Assembly: GCA_037951105.1 (NCBI GenBank)
Contig: JBAMJV010008256.1
Span: 181,064 to 245,063 of the forward strand
DNA from: Echinarachnius parma
Taxonomy: Eukaryota; Echinodermata; Echinoidea; Clypeasteroida; Echinarachniidae
DNA length: 64,000 bases
Direction of reading: 5' to 3'
The position numbers and the translations under genes were made by a program. Position 1 is the first letter of the stretch. Each line of letters begins with the position of its first letter. Of the stretch, positions 10,532 to 20,355 are shown in pieces. The notes under the pieces are model-generated. The model did not search any database and was not told the DNA's origin. It saw only the letters and a list, made by a program, of their open reading frames with translations.

Positions 10532-11974
10532 TTAAATGTTGAGATGATATTGCTGGCCAACTATTGACCACAACACATTGCCAACTGGTTCTTTTCCGAA
10601 GGGTTGTCTAAGGACGTCATAGTCAGAGTCATCAAACTCCGCATGAATATTGAAGGGCATGTTATCATTGGACTTCTGGTGCTGAGCCTTCCTTCTCTTG
10701 TCTGGTTTAGCGTACAAACTGCTAAGCATGTCATCATCGGCAGTATTGCAGTCTACCGAAATGTCATCGATGATTCGAGTTGGTATGTTATGTCCGGTAA
10801 TTACCAAACTTGTTGTTCCGTTCCGTTTGCGATCGTCCACCGTGCTGTACATGTCCTCATTCTGTTCGCCTCCACCGTCAGCACCACGTGTCGCAACACC
10901 GATAAATGCCGGTGTTTCGTGCCCGTTGTCTTGACTACGTTGGAGGCGGTTCGCACGTGTATTGGCCACTGTTGGAAGGTTTATCACGCTATCTTCATAT
11001 GGCGTATACTTATGCATCGGCAACTGCACCCTGTTAAGTTCACTGGAGCGGGTCCTTGGAGGTAAATCTGGTGCCTGATGATTTATAGAAGGATAACCGA
11101 TCTCAGAAAGGGCATTAGAGGTTGCAAGAGAGTTCAGTTGAGGCTGCGATGTCAGGGATACCATATTCAGCGCCTCCATAGTGTTTGATCGTGAGAGTAC
11201 AACTGTAACGTTCTGTAGGTCTCGGTTTTGTCTTTTGATTCGGGTGCGTTTTCGCGCCAAAAGATAGAGTCCTGTCCCTATGGTGCAAATGAGGGCTACA
11301 GATAATGAAATGACTATGACTTTTAAAACTCCCATGGGAGAACTATTGGCGTGTTTCCCTTCACTTGTGGCCGATGGAGAAACCGTGCATGTTTCTTGTG
11401 AGCATTGGGACGTTCCGTTCGAAGACACAAAATTAGTAGATCGCTTTCCGTCTGGCTCCGAATAGCTGCTTGAAACGTTGACCAAGGGTTCAGATGAGGA
11501 GTCAGGATAATCGAATTCACTAGTCCATGTTTCTAACGTTGTCGGACTTAGTGTAAAAAGCTTAGTTAGGTTAAACACAAATCTGTCATCAGAAGAATTT
11601 ACGGAAAAATAGTATTCACCGTAATCAGTGTCAGGCAGATAATCTCTTATTTTGAGGGAAAACCCGTTCTGTCCACAAGCTTTGATATCAAAATCATCAC
11701 TAAGATCTTTCTCAGGCTGACACCACCAGATACAGTCTTTTATTAGACAATACGTGGGATCACAATGTCCAATCGATTCGTCGTCAGATCGATACAACTT
11801 GATCTGTTCATATGGTTTCAAAAACCGATCAGCGGTACAATTAACACTTATAATTGTCCCATTTGTGTCTTGTTCATATCGGCTATCACACTGAAAAGAC
11901 AACGATAGACATGGCTGAATAACAAGGAACAATGCCACTATGCCAAGTACGATACTGATCAGGCATTCCATCAT
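10532..11974 (-). CDS. Intact single-pass receptor with Ig-like ectodomain and tyrosine/SH3-motif tail (480 aa)
   Basis: The ORF opens at a double ATG (MMECL), which is shared with other copies. Residues 1-26 form a signal peptide (VALFLVIQPCLSLS). The ectodomain (27-140) has Cys at 29, 46, 71, 76, 81, 85 and 100. It ends in D117-Y-G-E-Y121-Y-F123, the Ig-fold D-x-G-x-Y-x-C motif with Phe in place of the final Cys. N-glycosylation sequons lie near 38, 45, 126, 135, 166 and 186. A Ser/Thr-rich stalk precedes a membrane helix at about 215-240 (SVALICTIGTGLYLLA) and a basic stop-transfer RKRTRIKR. The tail carries PDLPPR (302-307, class II SH3 ligand), Y326, MYSTV (Y376) and SDYDVL (Y452, ITIM-like). 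It is the only fully open long-tailed copy here. The family is not recognised by name. The immune-receptor role is inferred from layout and motifs. Confidence 0.75.
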   Translation of the reverse strand: MMECLISIVLGIVALFLVIQPCLSLSFQCDSRYEQDTNGTIISVNCTADRFLKPYEQIKLYRSDDESIGHCDPTYCLIKDCIWWCQPEKDLSDDFDIKACGQNGFSLKIRDYLPDTDYGEYYFSVNSSDDRFVFNLTKLFTLSPTTLETWTSEFDYPDSSSEPLVNVSSSYSEPDGKRSTNFVSSNGTSQCSQETCTVSPSATSEGKHANSSPMGVLKVIVISLSVALICTIGTGLYLLARKRTRIKRQNRDLQNVTVVLSRSNTMEALNMVSLTSQPQLNSLATSNALSEIGYPSINHQAPDLPPRTRSSELNRVQLPMHKYTPYEDSVINLPTVANTRANRLQRSQDNGHETPAFIGVATRGADGGGEQNEDMYSTVDDRKRNGTTSLVITGHNIPTRIIDDISVDCNTADDDMLSSLYAKPDKRRKAQHQKSNDNMPFNIHAEFDDSDYDVLRQPFGKEPVGNVLWSIVGQQYHLNI

Positions 11975-12660
11975 TCTTGGTTTGTTTTTCTAGTGTATCT
12001 TTATGAAGTACAAAACAATTCCGAGCGCGAGACAACATGTACAGGTTCGAGAAATGGGCCGGCTAACGCTCGCTGATCATTGTTGAGACTACCATAAGAA
12101 ATGCAAGTTAGTCCGAATGCTTTGACTTATTTTGTCAAATCTCAGCATTAATGGTTAGTGCACGAATGTACTTAAGGTGATGATTTATTAATCTCTGCAT
12201 CGAAAGTTCGATCGTTATTAATGGACTTGAAGATGTGAAAAGAGTGTAATGAGAAGCATGGGACTTTTTGATTTTCATATTTGGTTTCCTCTTCAATATT
12301 TTGGTACTGTAATTTAAAGTGTTTGTTTCATGACTTCAAGGACCATCAAAGTATAACGTGGGAGTGTTCTTAATATCTTGATGATTTATGGGACGGTGTC
12401 TTCGAAGGTATTCTTTTGAGAAAATGTATTCTAGTCCCACGTGAGTGTTCTTTTCTATATTATGCCTTTCTGTTTTCTGTATTCTTCTTCTTTATCCAGG
12501 TAAGCATTTTAATGCTCGTTTTGCTCTGTTCTCCCAGAAGGACCTGCGTCTAATAATATTATGTACAACTCGGCTATTGGATACACTTCCGCACTATATA
12601 TTGTGGACATTCTCCACTTTTGTTCCGTTTGCCGAAGAGTTTGCCTATACAAAAGGTTTA
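11975..12660. promoter_or_regulatory. 5' flank of the intact receptor, shared with copy I
   Basis: This region aligns with 50193-50660 upstream of the copy at 48179-50192. Shared blocks include 'gagcgagacaacatgtacaggttcgag' variants, 'cgctgatcat/aatgttgagacta' and 'tctcagcattaatggtt'. The block 'cgagcgcgagacaacat' also occurs at 25580 upstream of copy E. Conservation across three paralogues marks a promoter or leader, though it may only reflect common descent. No TATA box is assigned. Confidence 0.4.
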
Positions 12661-12989
12661 CGCATATTATATACCAAACAATTGTATATCAGCATGTGTG
12701 TCGTTAACTCGTATTTTTATTAAAACGTTTATTTTCTGAATATTTTCTGTTTCCATCATCAACATTAAATTTGTATGCAATCGGAATGATTTCGAGGCAA
12801 TTGCTGTCCGATAAAGATGATTATACAAAGACTTCCTATTTGTTTCGCTGGAGGAATTTGGGACATGTAATAAATTAGTAAAATTAGTCAAAAGTGGCAA
12901 ATTGAACTTCAAAAACATAGTTATATGATCTTTCACCCCACCCCTCAAGCTCAGCTTTAAGTTTATTAAACGGTTTGAGTAACTATTAA

Positions 12990-13890
12990 TTTGCTTTTTA
13001 GCATCGTGAGTCGCTGTTGAAAGCATTGAAGGCTGCCGGAGGTCAGTGTGACTGATGTAATGGCCTCTTCGAATATGAATGTCATCTGGGTCATTATCTT
13101 CTGATATCGCTTCGCTGTTCACTATACTCTGATTAGATAAGATGAGGATCGTTAAATCATGATCCTCCTGGAAGGTTCATGGTTAAATTATGGTATTTCT
13201 TGAAAGCGGACGGATTACTCACTTTGTAAGGCGTGCAATCATCCATCGTATTGGAGTAGTTATATATGGAGGTAGCTGTTACCGAATATATGTTACCGAG
13301 GACATGTTAATTGTCTCGAATGTGTTTGATCGTGACAAAGGCATTTTCGAATATTTTGTTTGTCGCGGTTCAGTGTTGCACCTCGGGTACGTTTTCGTGC
13401 TAGAAAATCGAGTCCTGCTCAAGTGGTGAACATGAGTATCAAAGATATTGTTAGAAAAAAATAGAATGGTTACTTTGAAAATTACCAGATTCATTCCAAT
13501 GATGCTGTGTTTATATTCTAGGTCAATAAATGTATCTTGCTATTTCTTGTGGCCATTTGGGACTGCTCTTGCGGTGGCACAGAAGCAGAAGCTCACTCTT
13601 CGTCTCGTATCAGTTATGTAGTTCAAGAACCAAAGAAGCTCCTAGAAACATTGACCATGGGTGCAGATGGGGAGTCGGGGAAACGTGTTCAATGGTTTAC
13701 TTTTATGTTATTTGATATACTATTTTTTTTCTTATTTTTTTCTGAAGGCGTACGTAACAAAGCAGGCATTTTACCAGAAGCAGATGCTTGCATCCCGTGT
13801 TCTATCAGTCATGAAGTTACACAATCAAAGAACCTGCTATAGATCTTGAACATAGGTGCTGATGAGGAATCAGAAAATGCAGAAGGAAGA
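12990..13890 (-). pseudogene. Fragmentary receptor pseudogene (copy C)
   Basis: Pieces of the family occur in the correct order on the minus strand. Stalk sequence lies at about 13540-13720 and a second stalk-like stretch at 13830-13890. Positions 13279-13450 translate to a juxtamembrane relic containing PLSRSNTFETINMSS, matching VLSRSNTMEALNMVS of the intact copy. A tail-exon fragment at 12990-13122 (NSEAISEDNDPDDIHI...DLRQP) matches the 9922-10356 ORF. The whole ectodomain and signal peptide are missing and frames change between pieces. It is duplicated at 55970-57740. Confidence 0.7.
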
Positions 13891-15170
13891 ACGTGTTCAG
13901 ACGCACCACAATAAGTGTAAAACAATGTATTGTTAGGTGTCTCGTGTTTCTCCTTATTCCACGTACTACCTTCTTGAAGTCACGATTATTGCCGATTTTG
14001 TGTATTTGTCCAACGCCATCATACATTAGGTTACTATATTTTAGGGTTGAATAGAGCATGATTAATGTATGAAATCCACTGTTAAATGTTTCATATTATA
14101 CAGCATGTTAAGTACCATTGGCATCCCATAATATGACTGTTAGTCAGAGATTATTATGATTATGATGGGAGCAAGTAATTTTGTAAGTCCCGATGAATTA
14201 TGTATGTTTTCGGGGTAGCATCCTACAATCATCAAAGGATGATTTCTTATTGTAACCGATGAGTATTCAATTATGCAACATTGTATAACACTTAATTTTT
14301 GATTTGATGTTCATTGAGTAGAATTAATAGTTGATCTGCATGGTGCTGAAATCCTTATTTAGTCCAGGGGCGCAATGTAAATTCTTAGTGTCTTTTTTTT
14401 GTTACCGTGGTAAATTATGACGTTTCAAGCCGTATCATTTAGATATAATCTTTAGTAAAGGTAATTCCTGGATGTTCATATATAATGTATCGACTTTCCT
14501 TTATCTTGAATTAAAAGCAAGACTTGTCAATGTTTTTTTTTGTATTATACATCGTAAGCGCGTCTGAATGACTATAATTAATGTTGAACTGCTGTAGTAT
14601 GATTTGAGGGTAAACTTTTTTTTCTTCAAAATAATGTATGAAATATCACATGTGAGTTCAAACACAAATACTAATAGTAATAATATTCAAATTTATATAG
14701 CGCAGCTACTATTAATATATACTCTGTGTTGAGCATTACAATTGCTCTACAAGTACTATAAACAAAAACAGACATACAACGAACAAACGGATGGGTAATA
14801 AAAAGGTTTTTGAGTCAATGCAAACAATGGCTTCAATTTCTATTTATTTGTATGAAATCCAAGAAATGTTGGTATAATAGATGACTTCCACTCCGTTTGT
14901 TATATTTAAAGAAGATATAACATATCTTCCTATCAATCTAGTAAATGACAGTGATATGACAAACGTCACATAATCTTCCTCGAATACTTGTTAAGGCGAT
15001 TTTACATTATCTAATCACACGAGATATATAGATTGTAAATTCATTCGTAGCATCAGTATAATTGATGCCCTATTTTTTGTATTAATTTTAGTTGCAGTAA
15101 CTTTTATTGCATTCACCTTCTCATATTCAAACTTCAAAATAATAAAAGTTATATTCAAATCATATATTCA
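13891..15170. other. Spacer between pseudogenes C and D
   Basis: AT-rich with no gene. It is present again at about 57740-59050 with only small differences, for example an extra 'caaccctattagctacc' near 58245 and a few lost bases. It therefore belongs to the segmental duplication rather than being unique sequence. Confidence 0.6.
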
Positions 15171-15299
15171 TGTAAAAATGCAATACTTAATTGACATAAG
15201 TTCAAACACGTTAATGTTGTTAGCAAAGCAGACATATCCGGGTGATAACAAACAGTATGTACATCTTATTAGATTATTTTTTCTTTTATTTATAATTTT

Positions 15300-16366
15300 C
15301 TTTGCAATCGTCAACACGTGCCCCAACTCTTCTCCTCCATCAGCAGCACCACGTTTCGCGTCATTTACTACTGGTCAACCGTATCACTTAGTCTCGTCCT
15401 TGCTGAGGAAGCAAACATAACACAAATGTGAGATGTGCATGCCAACCGCCACCTCTGAACATGATGAAAGGTTTACCACTGCCGGTAAGGGTATCCACTA
15501 TTGCAAGAGATATTCGTGGGACTGGGATGTAATGGAGGCCATTTGTACTGCTTCTACACGTCTTGTTGTGAGAGGGCACGTGAATAAGTATGTTTACCAC
15601 AGTTTAGTTGTTTACTTCGAGAGTTTCTTTGCAGTAGACGATACAGTCCCGTTCCAATGCACATGAGTACCACACATAATCTCCATATTCTGATTATGAC
15701 AACTACATCGGTGATCGTCATTCCATTATTGTCTCGTTCAGCTTCAGTGTCAGTCGATGAATGTTCTATGCATGTTTTTTGCGGATATTTGGACTTTCCC
15801 TCTGATGGCACCAAAACCGTGTTATGTGCTCCGTCTCTTATCAGCTCTGCATCAATATTAAAAATGGTTGAATATGAAGAATCAATATAAACCTGTTCAC
15901 TAGTCCTCGTTTTTGTAGTTAGTGGACGTTCCGTTGAAAGCTGAGTTAGGTTTTAAAAATTTTTGTTATCATAATAATTTACGGAAAAGTAGTATTCGCC
16001 GTAGTCAGTGTCAACCAGATAATACCTTATTTTGAGGTAAAAGCCTGTCTTTCCATATGCATTAATATCAAAGTGATCTTTAAGTTCTTCCTCAGGGTGA
16101 CACCAAAAGTAACAATCACTTGTTTGGCAATATGTGGGAACACACTGTCCAATCATTTCATCGTAAGATCGATACAATTTGATCTGTTCATTTCGTTTCA
16201 AAAACCGATCAGCGATACACTGAACACTGACAATAGTGTCATTCGTTTCTTGTTCATATCGTCTCTCACACAAAAAGGACAATGGTAGACATGGCTGAAT
16301 TACAAGGAACAACGACATCGCTGCAAGGACAACACGAAGTGAGCATTCCATTCGTCTTGCTTGCAT
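15300..16366 (-). pseudogene. Short-tailed receptor pseudogene (copy D)
   Basis: From the ATG at 16366 (or the family ATG at 16351) the signal peptide and ectodomain are open to 15953 (CERRYEQET...VPTYC...WCHPEEEL...DTDYGEYYFSVNYYD). A frameshift at the 'aaaatttttgtt' run near 15955 then ends the frame. The stalk and membrane segment continue in another frame at 15554-15900, with TDVVVIIRIWRLCVVLMCIGTGLYRLL. The same short-tail truncation seen in copies at 42487 and 59200 follows (frame closes after HEYLLQ). Degenerate cytoplasmic sequence reaches ~15300. It is a close paralogue of 59200-60250 and of the open copy 42487-43299. Confidence 0.85.
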
Positions 16367-16498
16367 CTTTGTTATTCTCTATAAAGTAAAAAGTGATCAC
16401 TTATAGGAAATAAAGTGTTAAGTCAGAGAAGATATGACGACTTATGAGCACTATCGTAAGAAAATCAGTGTATCATATCTATCGTGTGATGTGTCCTA

Positions 16499-18897
16499 CA
16501 CACTAAAAAATAGGAGTGCAATTGTGCACCCCTAGGGGTGCACGATCTTGTCCCATATTTTGCACGCCTAATGGTGCACATGTGCACCCCTTAACAGGGG
16601 TGTACATGAGCACCCTTGAAAAAGGTGCATATGAACACCCCAAGAGTGCCCATGTTTACCTTATAGGGTGCACGATCTTGTCTCATATTTTGCACATGTG
16701 CACCCCTTAACATGGGTGTACTTGAGCACCCTTGAAAATGTGCACATGTCCACCCCTGGAGTTAACATTTCCACCCTTCGAGGTGCAAACTTGCATCCAT
16801 AAACGTGCACATGTCCACCCTTGGAGTAAACATTTCCACCCTTCGAGGTGCAAACTTGCACCCACTAAGGAGCAGATTTGGTTCCTAAAAGGTGCCCATG
16901 TCCACCCTTGGAGTAAACATTTCCACCCTTCGAGGTGCAAACTTGCACCCATTAAGGAGCAGATTTGGTTCCTAAAAGGTGCACATGTCCACCCCTGGAG
17001 TAAACATTTCCCAAAGGCCGAGAAGCGATACCGATAACAGATTTTCCCAACGGCATACTCCTTTTAGAAAAAAACAACACATCTTGGTTACCGACACACG
17101 CCAACGCGGGCCCTAATTTGCTAAATATCTAAAAATCTGTCGACGATGAAAAACAAATAATTACACTCTACAGACGGATAAGGTTATTATTTTTTCCATA
17201 TAATGCATATTCAGTATAATCAATTAACATAAAATGTGTAATATAGTGATTTATCTGCCAAAAAATACGATTCGAACCACAGATTCGCGACATCGTTCCT
17301 AACACTTCATGCATATTCATCAATGACAACAGTGACGTCATGTACTCAAACCCGCCCATTGTCGACTGTGATCTAGCTTATGGCGTTTACGTTTATAGTG
17401 ATGCAATATACATGGGCAATGAAAGGCTGTAATAGGATGTAGTTATACGAAAGTGAAGCGATTTTCATTTTTCATTCCCTTTATATGACCTAGTAAACGT
17501 AGAAATATTGCTCTCAGGAGTCCGCGATTTCCAGCGTGAACACAAACCGGCGTCCAACTAAAGGAAGCGTGCACACGTGCACGGTATACTCGATGCGCGA
17601 TGCTGTCAACTGTATACACCGTGGAATTCAAAGCACGCACACATGGGATATGCATGCCACGTACGTCGTCACATATACTGAAGAACTATAAAACCCGCTC
17701 AGCAATGTCATTGTTGTTGTTGTTGTTGTTGTTGTTTTAGGTTTATTGGCGTTCTTCATTCATTTTGAATATTTACGCCAATCTTTTTTTTTTCTTTCTT
17801 TCTTACTTTCTTTCTTTCTTCTTTCAACTTATTTAATTCAACTTAAAAATTAATTACTCCTAAAATATATATCATGTGTATTGTTAAACTTTTTTCTATA
17901 AATAAAATAACTAACAAAATGTATTGAGAAATAAAATATAGTGAATCAATCCAATTCCTTGCCCGCTTTCAAGGCGTCATCTGGCCAGTCCGGCTCCGTA
18001 TGTCGAGCAGACTTCTCAGCCATAAGCCTAGGCCCCTCCGATGCACGCGGGCAAGGCAGGTCAATGCCATATTTTGTTTTCTTCTTTTTCTCATAACCGA
18101 AATACCAACGTATAATATAACAACATATTTAATTCCAAATAATAACTAAATAATACGGGTTCGAATTCTCTCTAATGCCTCTTTTTTTTGCCATAATTCA
18201 TGGGCACTCTTGGGGTGTTCATATTCACCTTTTCAAGGGTGCTCATGTACACCCCTGTTAAGGTGCACATGTGCACCTTAAGGCGTGCAAAATATGAGAC
18301 AAGATCGTGCACCCCTAGGGGTGCACAATTGCACTCCTATTTTTTAGTGTGTACAGGAGGTAAGTAAACAGATTGGGCTTTCAAGGTGCATGTGCATAAT
18401 TAATTTCTCTTCATACAAAGTTAGTTTCAGTCAATCAATCGAAATCTATTTGTTCTAATTACATAGTCTATCAGTGCTCTTTGATGAGCCTTGATTTCGG
18501 AATTTAATAAAAAATAAAATCTGATCTGATAACATCAGTCTAATCTTTGTTCAAGGAAACAATATGAGAATAATCAATCTGGCATTATACGAAATACAAC
18601 ATGTATAATTTATTTCAAAAATATATCAACACCCAACATTCAAATTCATCTTAGCATTTAATTATGTGCCTATTAAAAAATGTGTTCAAAATTAGGAGGA
18701 AGATGCGAAAAAAATAAACCTATCTGCTCCGACTACGACTACACGTAGGGTGCACATTTCCACCCCATACATTGTGCACGCTCAGAAGAGAAAATGTTGA
18801 CGTATGCGGGACATGCACCTTTACAGGAGTACGCGGGCACGGAATGGGTTGAGGGGGAGGATCGTACACGCCAAGTGCACGCCTAGTTTTAAGTGTG
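16499..18897. mobile_element. TA-flanked 2.4-kb DNA element with inverted arms and minisatellite
   Basis: Paralogous empty sites at about 43458 and 60394 read 'gtgtcctaatacgat'. Here the same sequence is split as 'gtgtcc-TA' (16497-16498) and 'TA-atacgat' (18898-18904), so the insertion made a TA target duplication as Tc1/mariner-type elements do. The ends are CACACTAAAAAATAGGAGTG and, inverted, CACACTTAAAACTAGGCGTG. A second, better inverted copy of the left ~150 bases lies at 18200-18351, also followed by TA, so two related elements may be nested or fused. No transposase is seen. A (ttg)n/(tttc)n microsatellite part lies at 17710-17830. Confidence 0.8.
16560..17010. repeat. 64/87-bp minisatellite inside the TA element
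   Basis: Units share 'gtgcacatgtccacccttgg', 'aacatttccacccttcgagg' and 'tgcaaacttgca'. Successive starts are near 16739, 16803, 16889 and 16976, so two shorter (~64-86 bp) steps are followed by an 87-bp step, the longer unit gaining 'ggagcagatttggttcc'. Open frames through it on both strands are a product of the repeat and not genes. Confidence 0.8.
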
Positions 18898-18899
18898 TA

Positions 18900-20043
18900 A
18901 TACGATATATATTAATTCTCTCGTGACTCTTGTGTCCACAAATATCCTGTAATTAATGTTTAATGTGAATTCGTGTCTATGTAAAACGTTATTCGGTTTT
19001 ATTAATGGATTGTACTTGTGGCAATTAAAAAAATTAATATATTACGCCTGGGACTGATGTTGATTGGTTTCTACTTCAACATTGATTTGTTATGCTGTGA
19101 GAGTATTTGGTTTCATTAGTGATTCCATCAAGTACCATTGTCATCCACTAATTAATGTGACATATTAAACAAATAAAATTGCCTTGATTTATGTTTGTCT
19201 CCGGTAAACAACTTTCAATTGTCATAGAGAAATGTATAGAAATAATATTGATCGCATTATCATTGTATCACATCAAGTCGAGATTAAATATAATATGTAT
19301 TGTATTAAAACCAAATGGAAATAATATCATCATGTGTTGATTTGTACTAGGGCCCTTTAAAATTAGATGGTCTGCAACAATCGCCTTGTTAGTTGCCAAC
19401 TTGAGTAACCATATAATCTGTCATTGAATAAGAAAACAATACATTGATAACTTTGCCCTGGAATCAGAAATAAATTTGGAATGGAGCTAAGTGAATGTGG
19501 TTATAATGTATACGAACTTTGCTGTATATATGCATAAAAGACCAGGATGGCGTTGATTGTGATACCATTTTGTTTGTTCTGTTTATTTAGCGTGTCCCTT
19601 TGTCTTTGTAATGTATGATTAAATGTTGCATTGCCTTAATTGCCATTGACCAGTCACATAATTACAAACCAAAAATTACCCATCCTACATCTTACGATTG
19701 AAATGATTAGTAAAAACTGGTTTTCAAAGGTAATTTTAGATAATATGCAGTTATCCTCAATGGCTTGCAAACTTATTGTACAACAAACCATGGTATGACT
19801 ATAATGTACTTTGTTTGACAATGGTATGCACCATCGTTATACGCTGTGAAATCGCAATGCATGTTTATCATATCAATCTTATAAATAGTTTTAAAACGTA
19901 TACATAACTATTTAAGAACAACAAAATAATACCAATGTAGCTTGAAAATATTCTAATAAAGATTATCCATATTAGTAAGTGTGAAATTATTGTCTTGTTA
20001 GTTGAGTTCATGCAAAGACCTTTAAACATGCTCCAGTGACAAC
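18900..20043. other. 5' flank of copy D (segmental-duplication spacer)
   Basis: Matches 43462-44368 and, for its first ~390 bases, 60398-60793. Compared with cluster II it holds 280 extra bases (19438-19717) bracketed by the pentamer 'aaaac'. This means either an insertion here or a microhomology-mediated deletion there. No gene is seen. Confidence 0.6.
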
Positions 20044-20109
20044 TCATTCGCTTTTGTAAGCCAATGAAAATATTAAAGATGTGTTAGGTGATCTAAGATG
20101 GTCATTGTA

Positions 20110-20355
20110 GAAGATTGTCATAAGATATTCATTATCAGTGCGCGGTTTCAGCAGCTCATTGTTAGACAAGTAAAAACAATCATCTATGTACAGTTGGCAT
20201 GATACTTTTCGATTCACTGCCAGGTCAAGACTGCCTTGATCCCCATCAGTATGGTTCACAGAATCGATGACTGCAACCATTACCTGCTGGTATCGCTTCG
20301 ATATTATCTCCAGACTACGATAAACCAAGGGTTGTGACGTCGGTAGGATAACCAT
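20110..20355 (-). pseudogene. Orphan receptor tail-exon relic (J1)
   Basis: The translation includes QLYIDDCFYLSNNELLKPRTD, aligned with QLYLDGFFDSSDYELLKPCLD of the intact receptor tail. The ITIM tyrosine is Asn, and the frame runs past the family stop. Upstream pieces (YQQVMVA...SVNHTD) match the 'CQQVTVT' frame of the parental exon, showing frame loss. No membrane or ectodomain part is adjacent. A near-identical copy lies at 44435-44680. Confidence 0.65.

Noticed and set aside
16661..17037. Overlapping Cys/Trp/His-rich ORFs on both strands
   Set aside because: All are translations of the 64/87-bp minisatellite inside the TA element.
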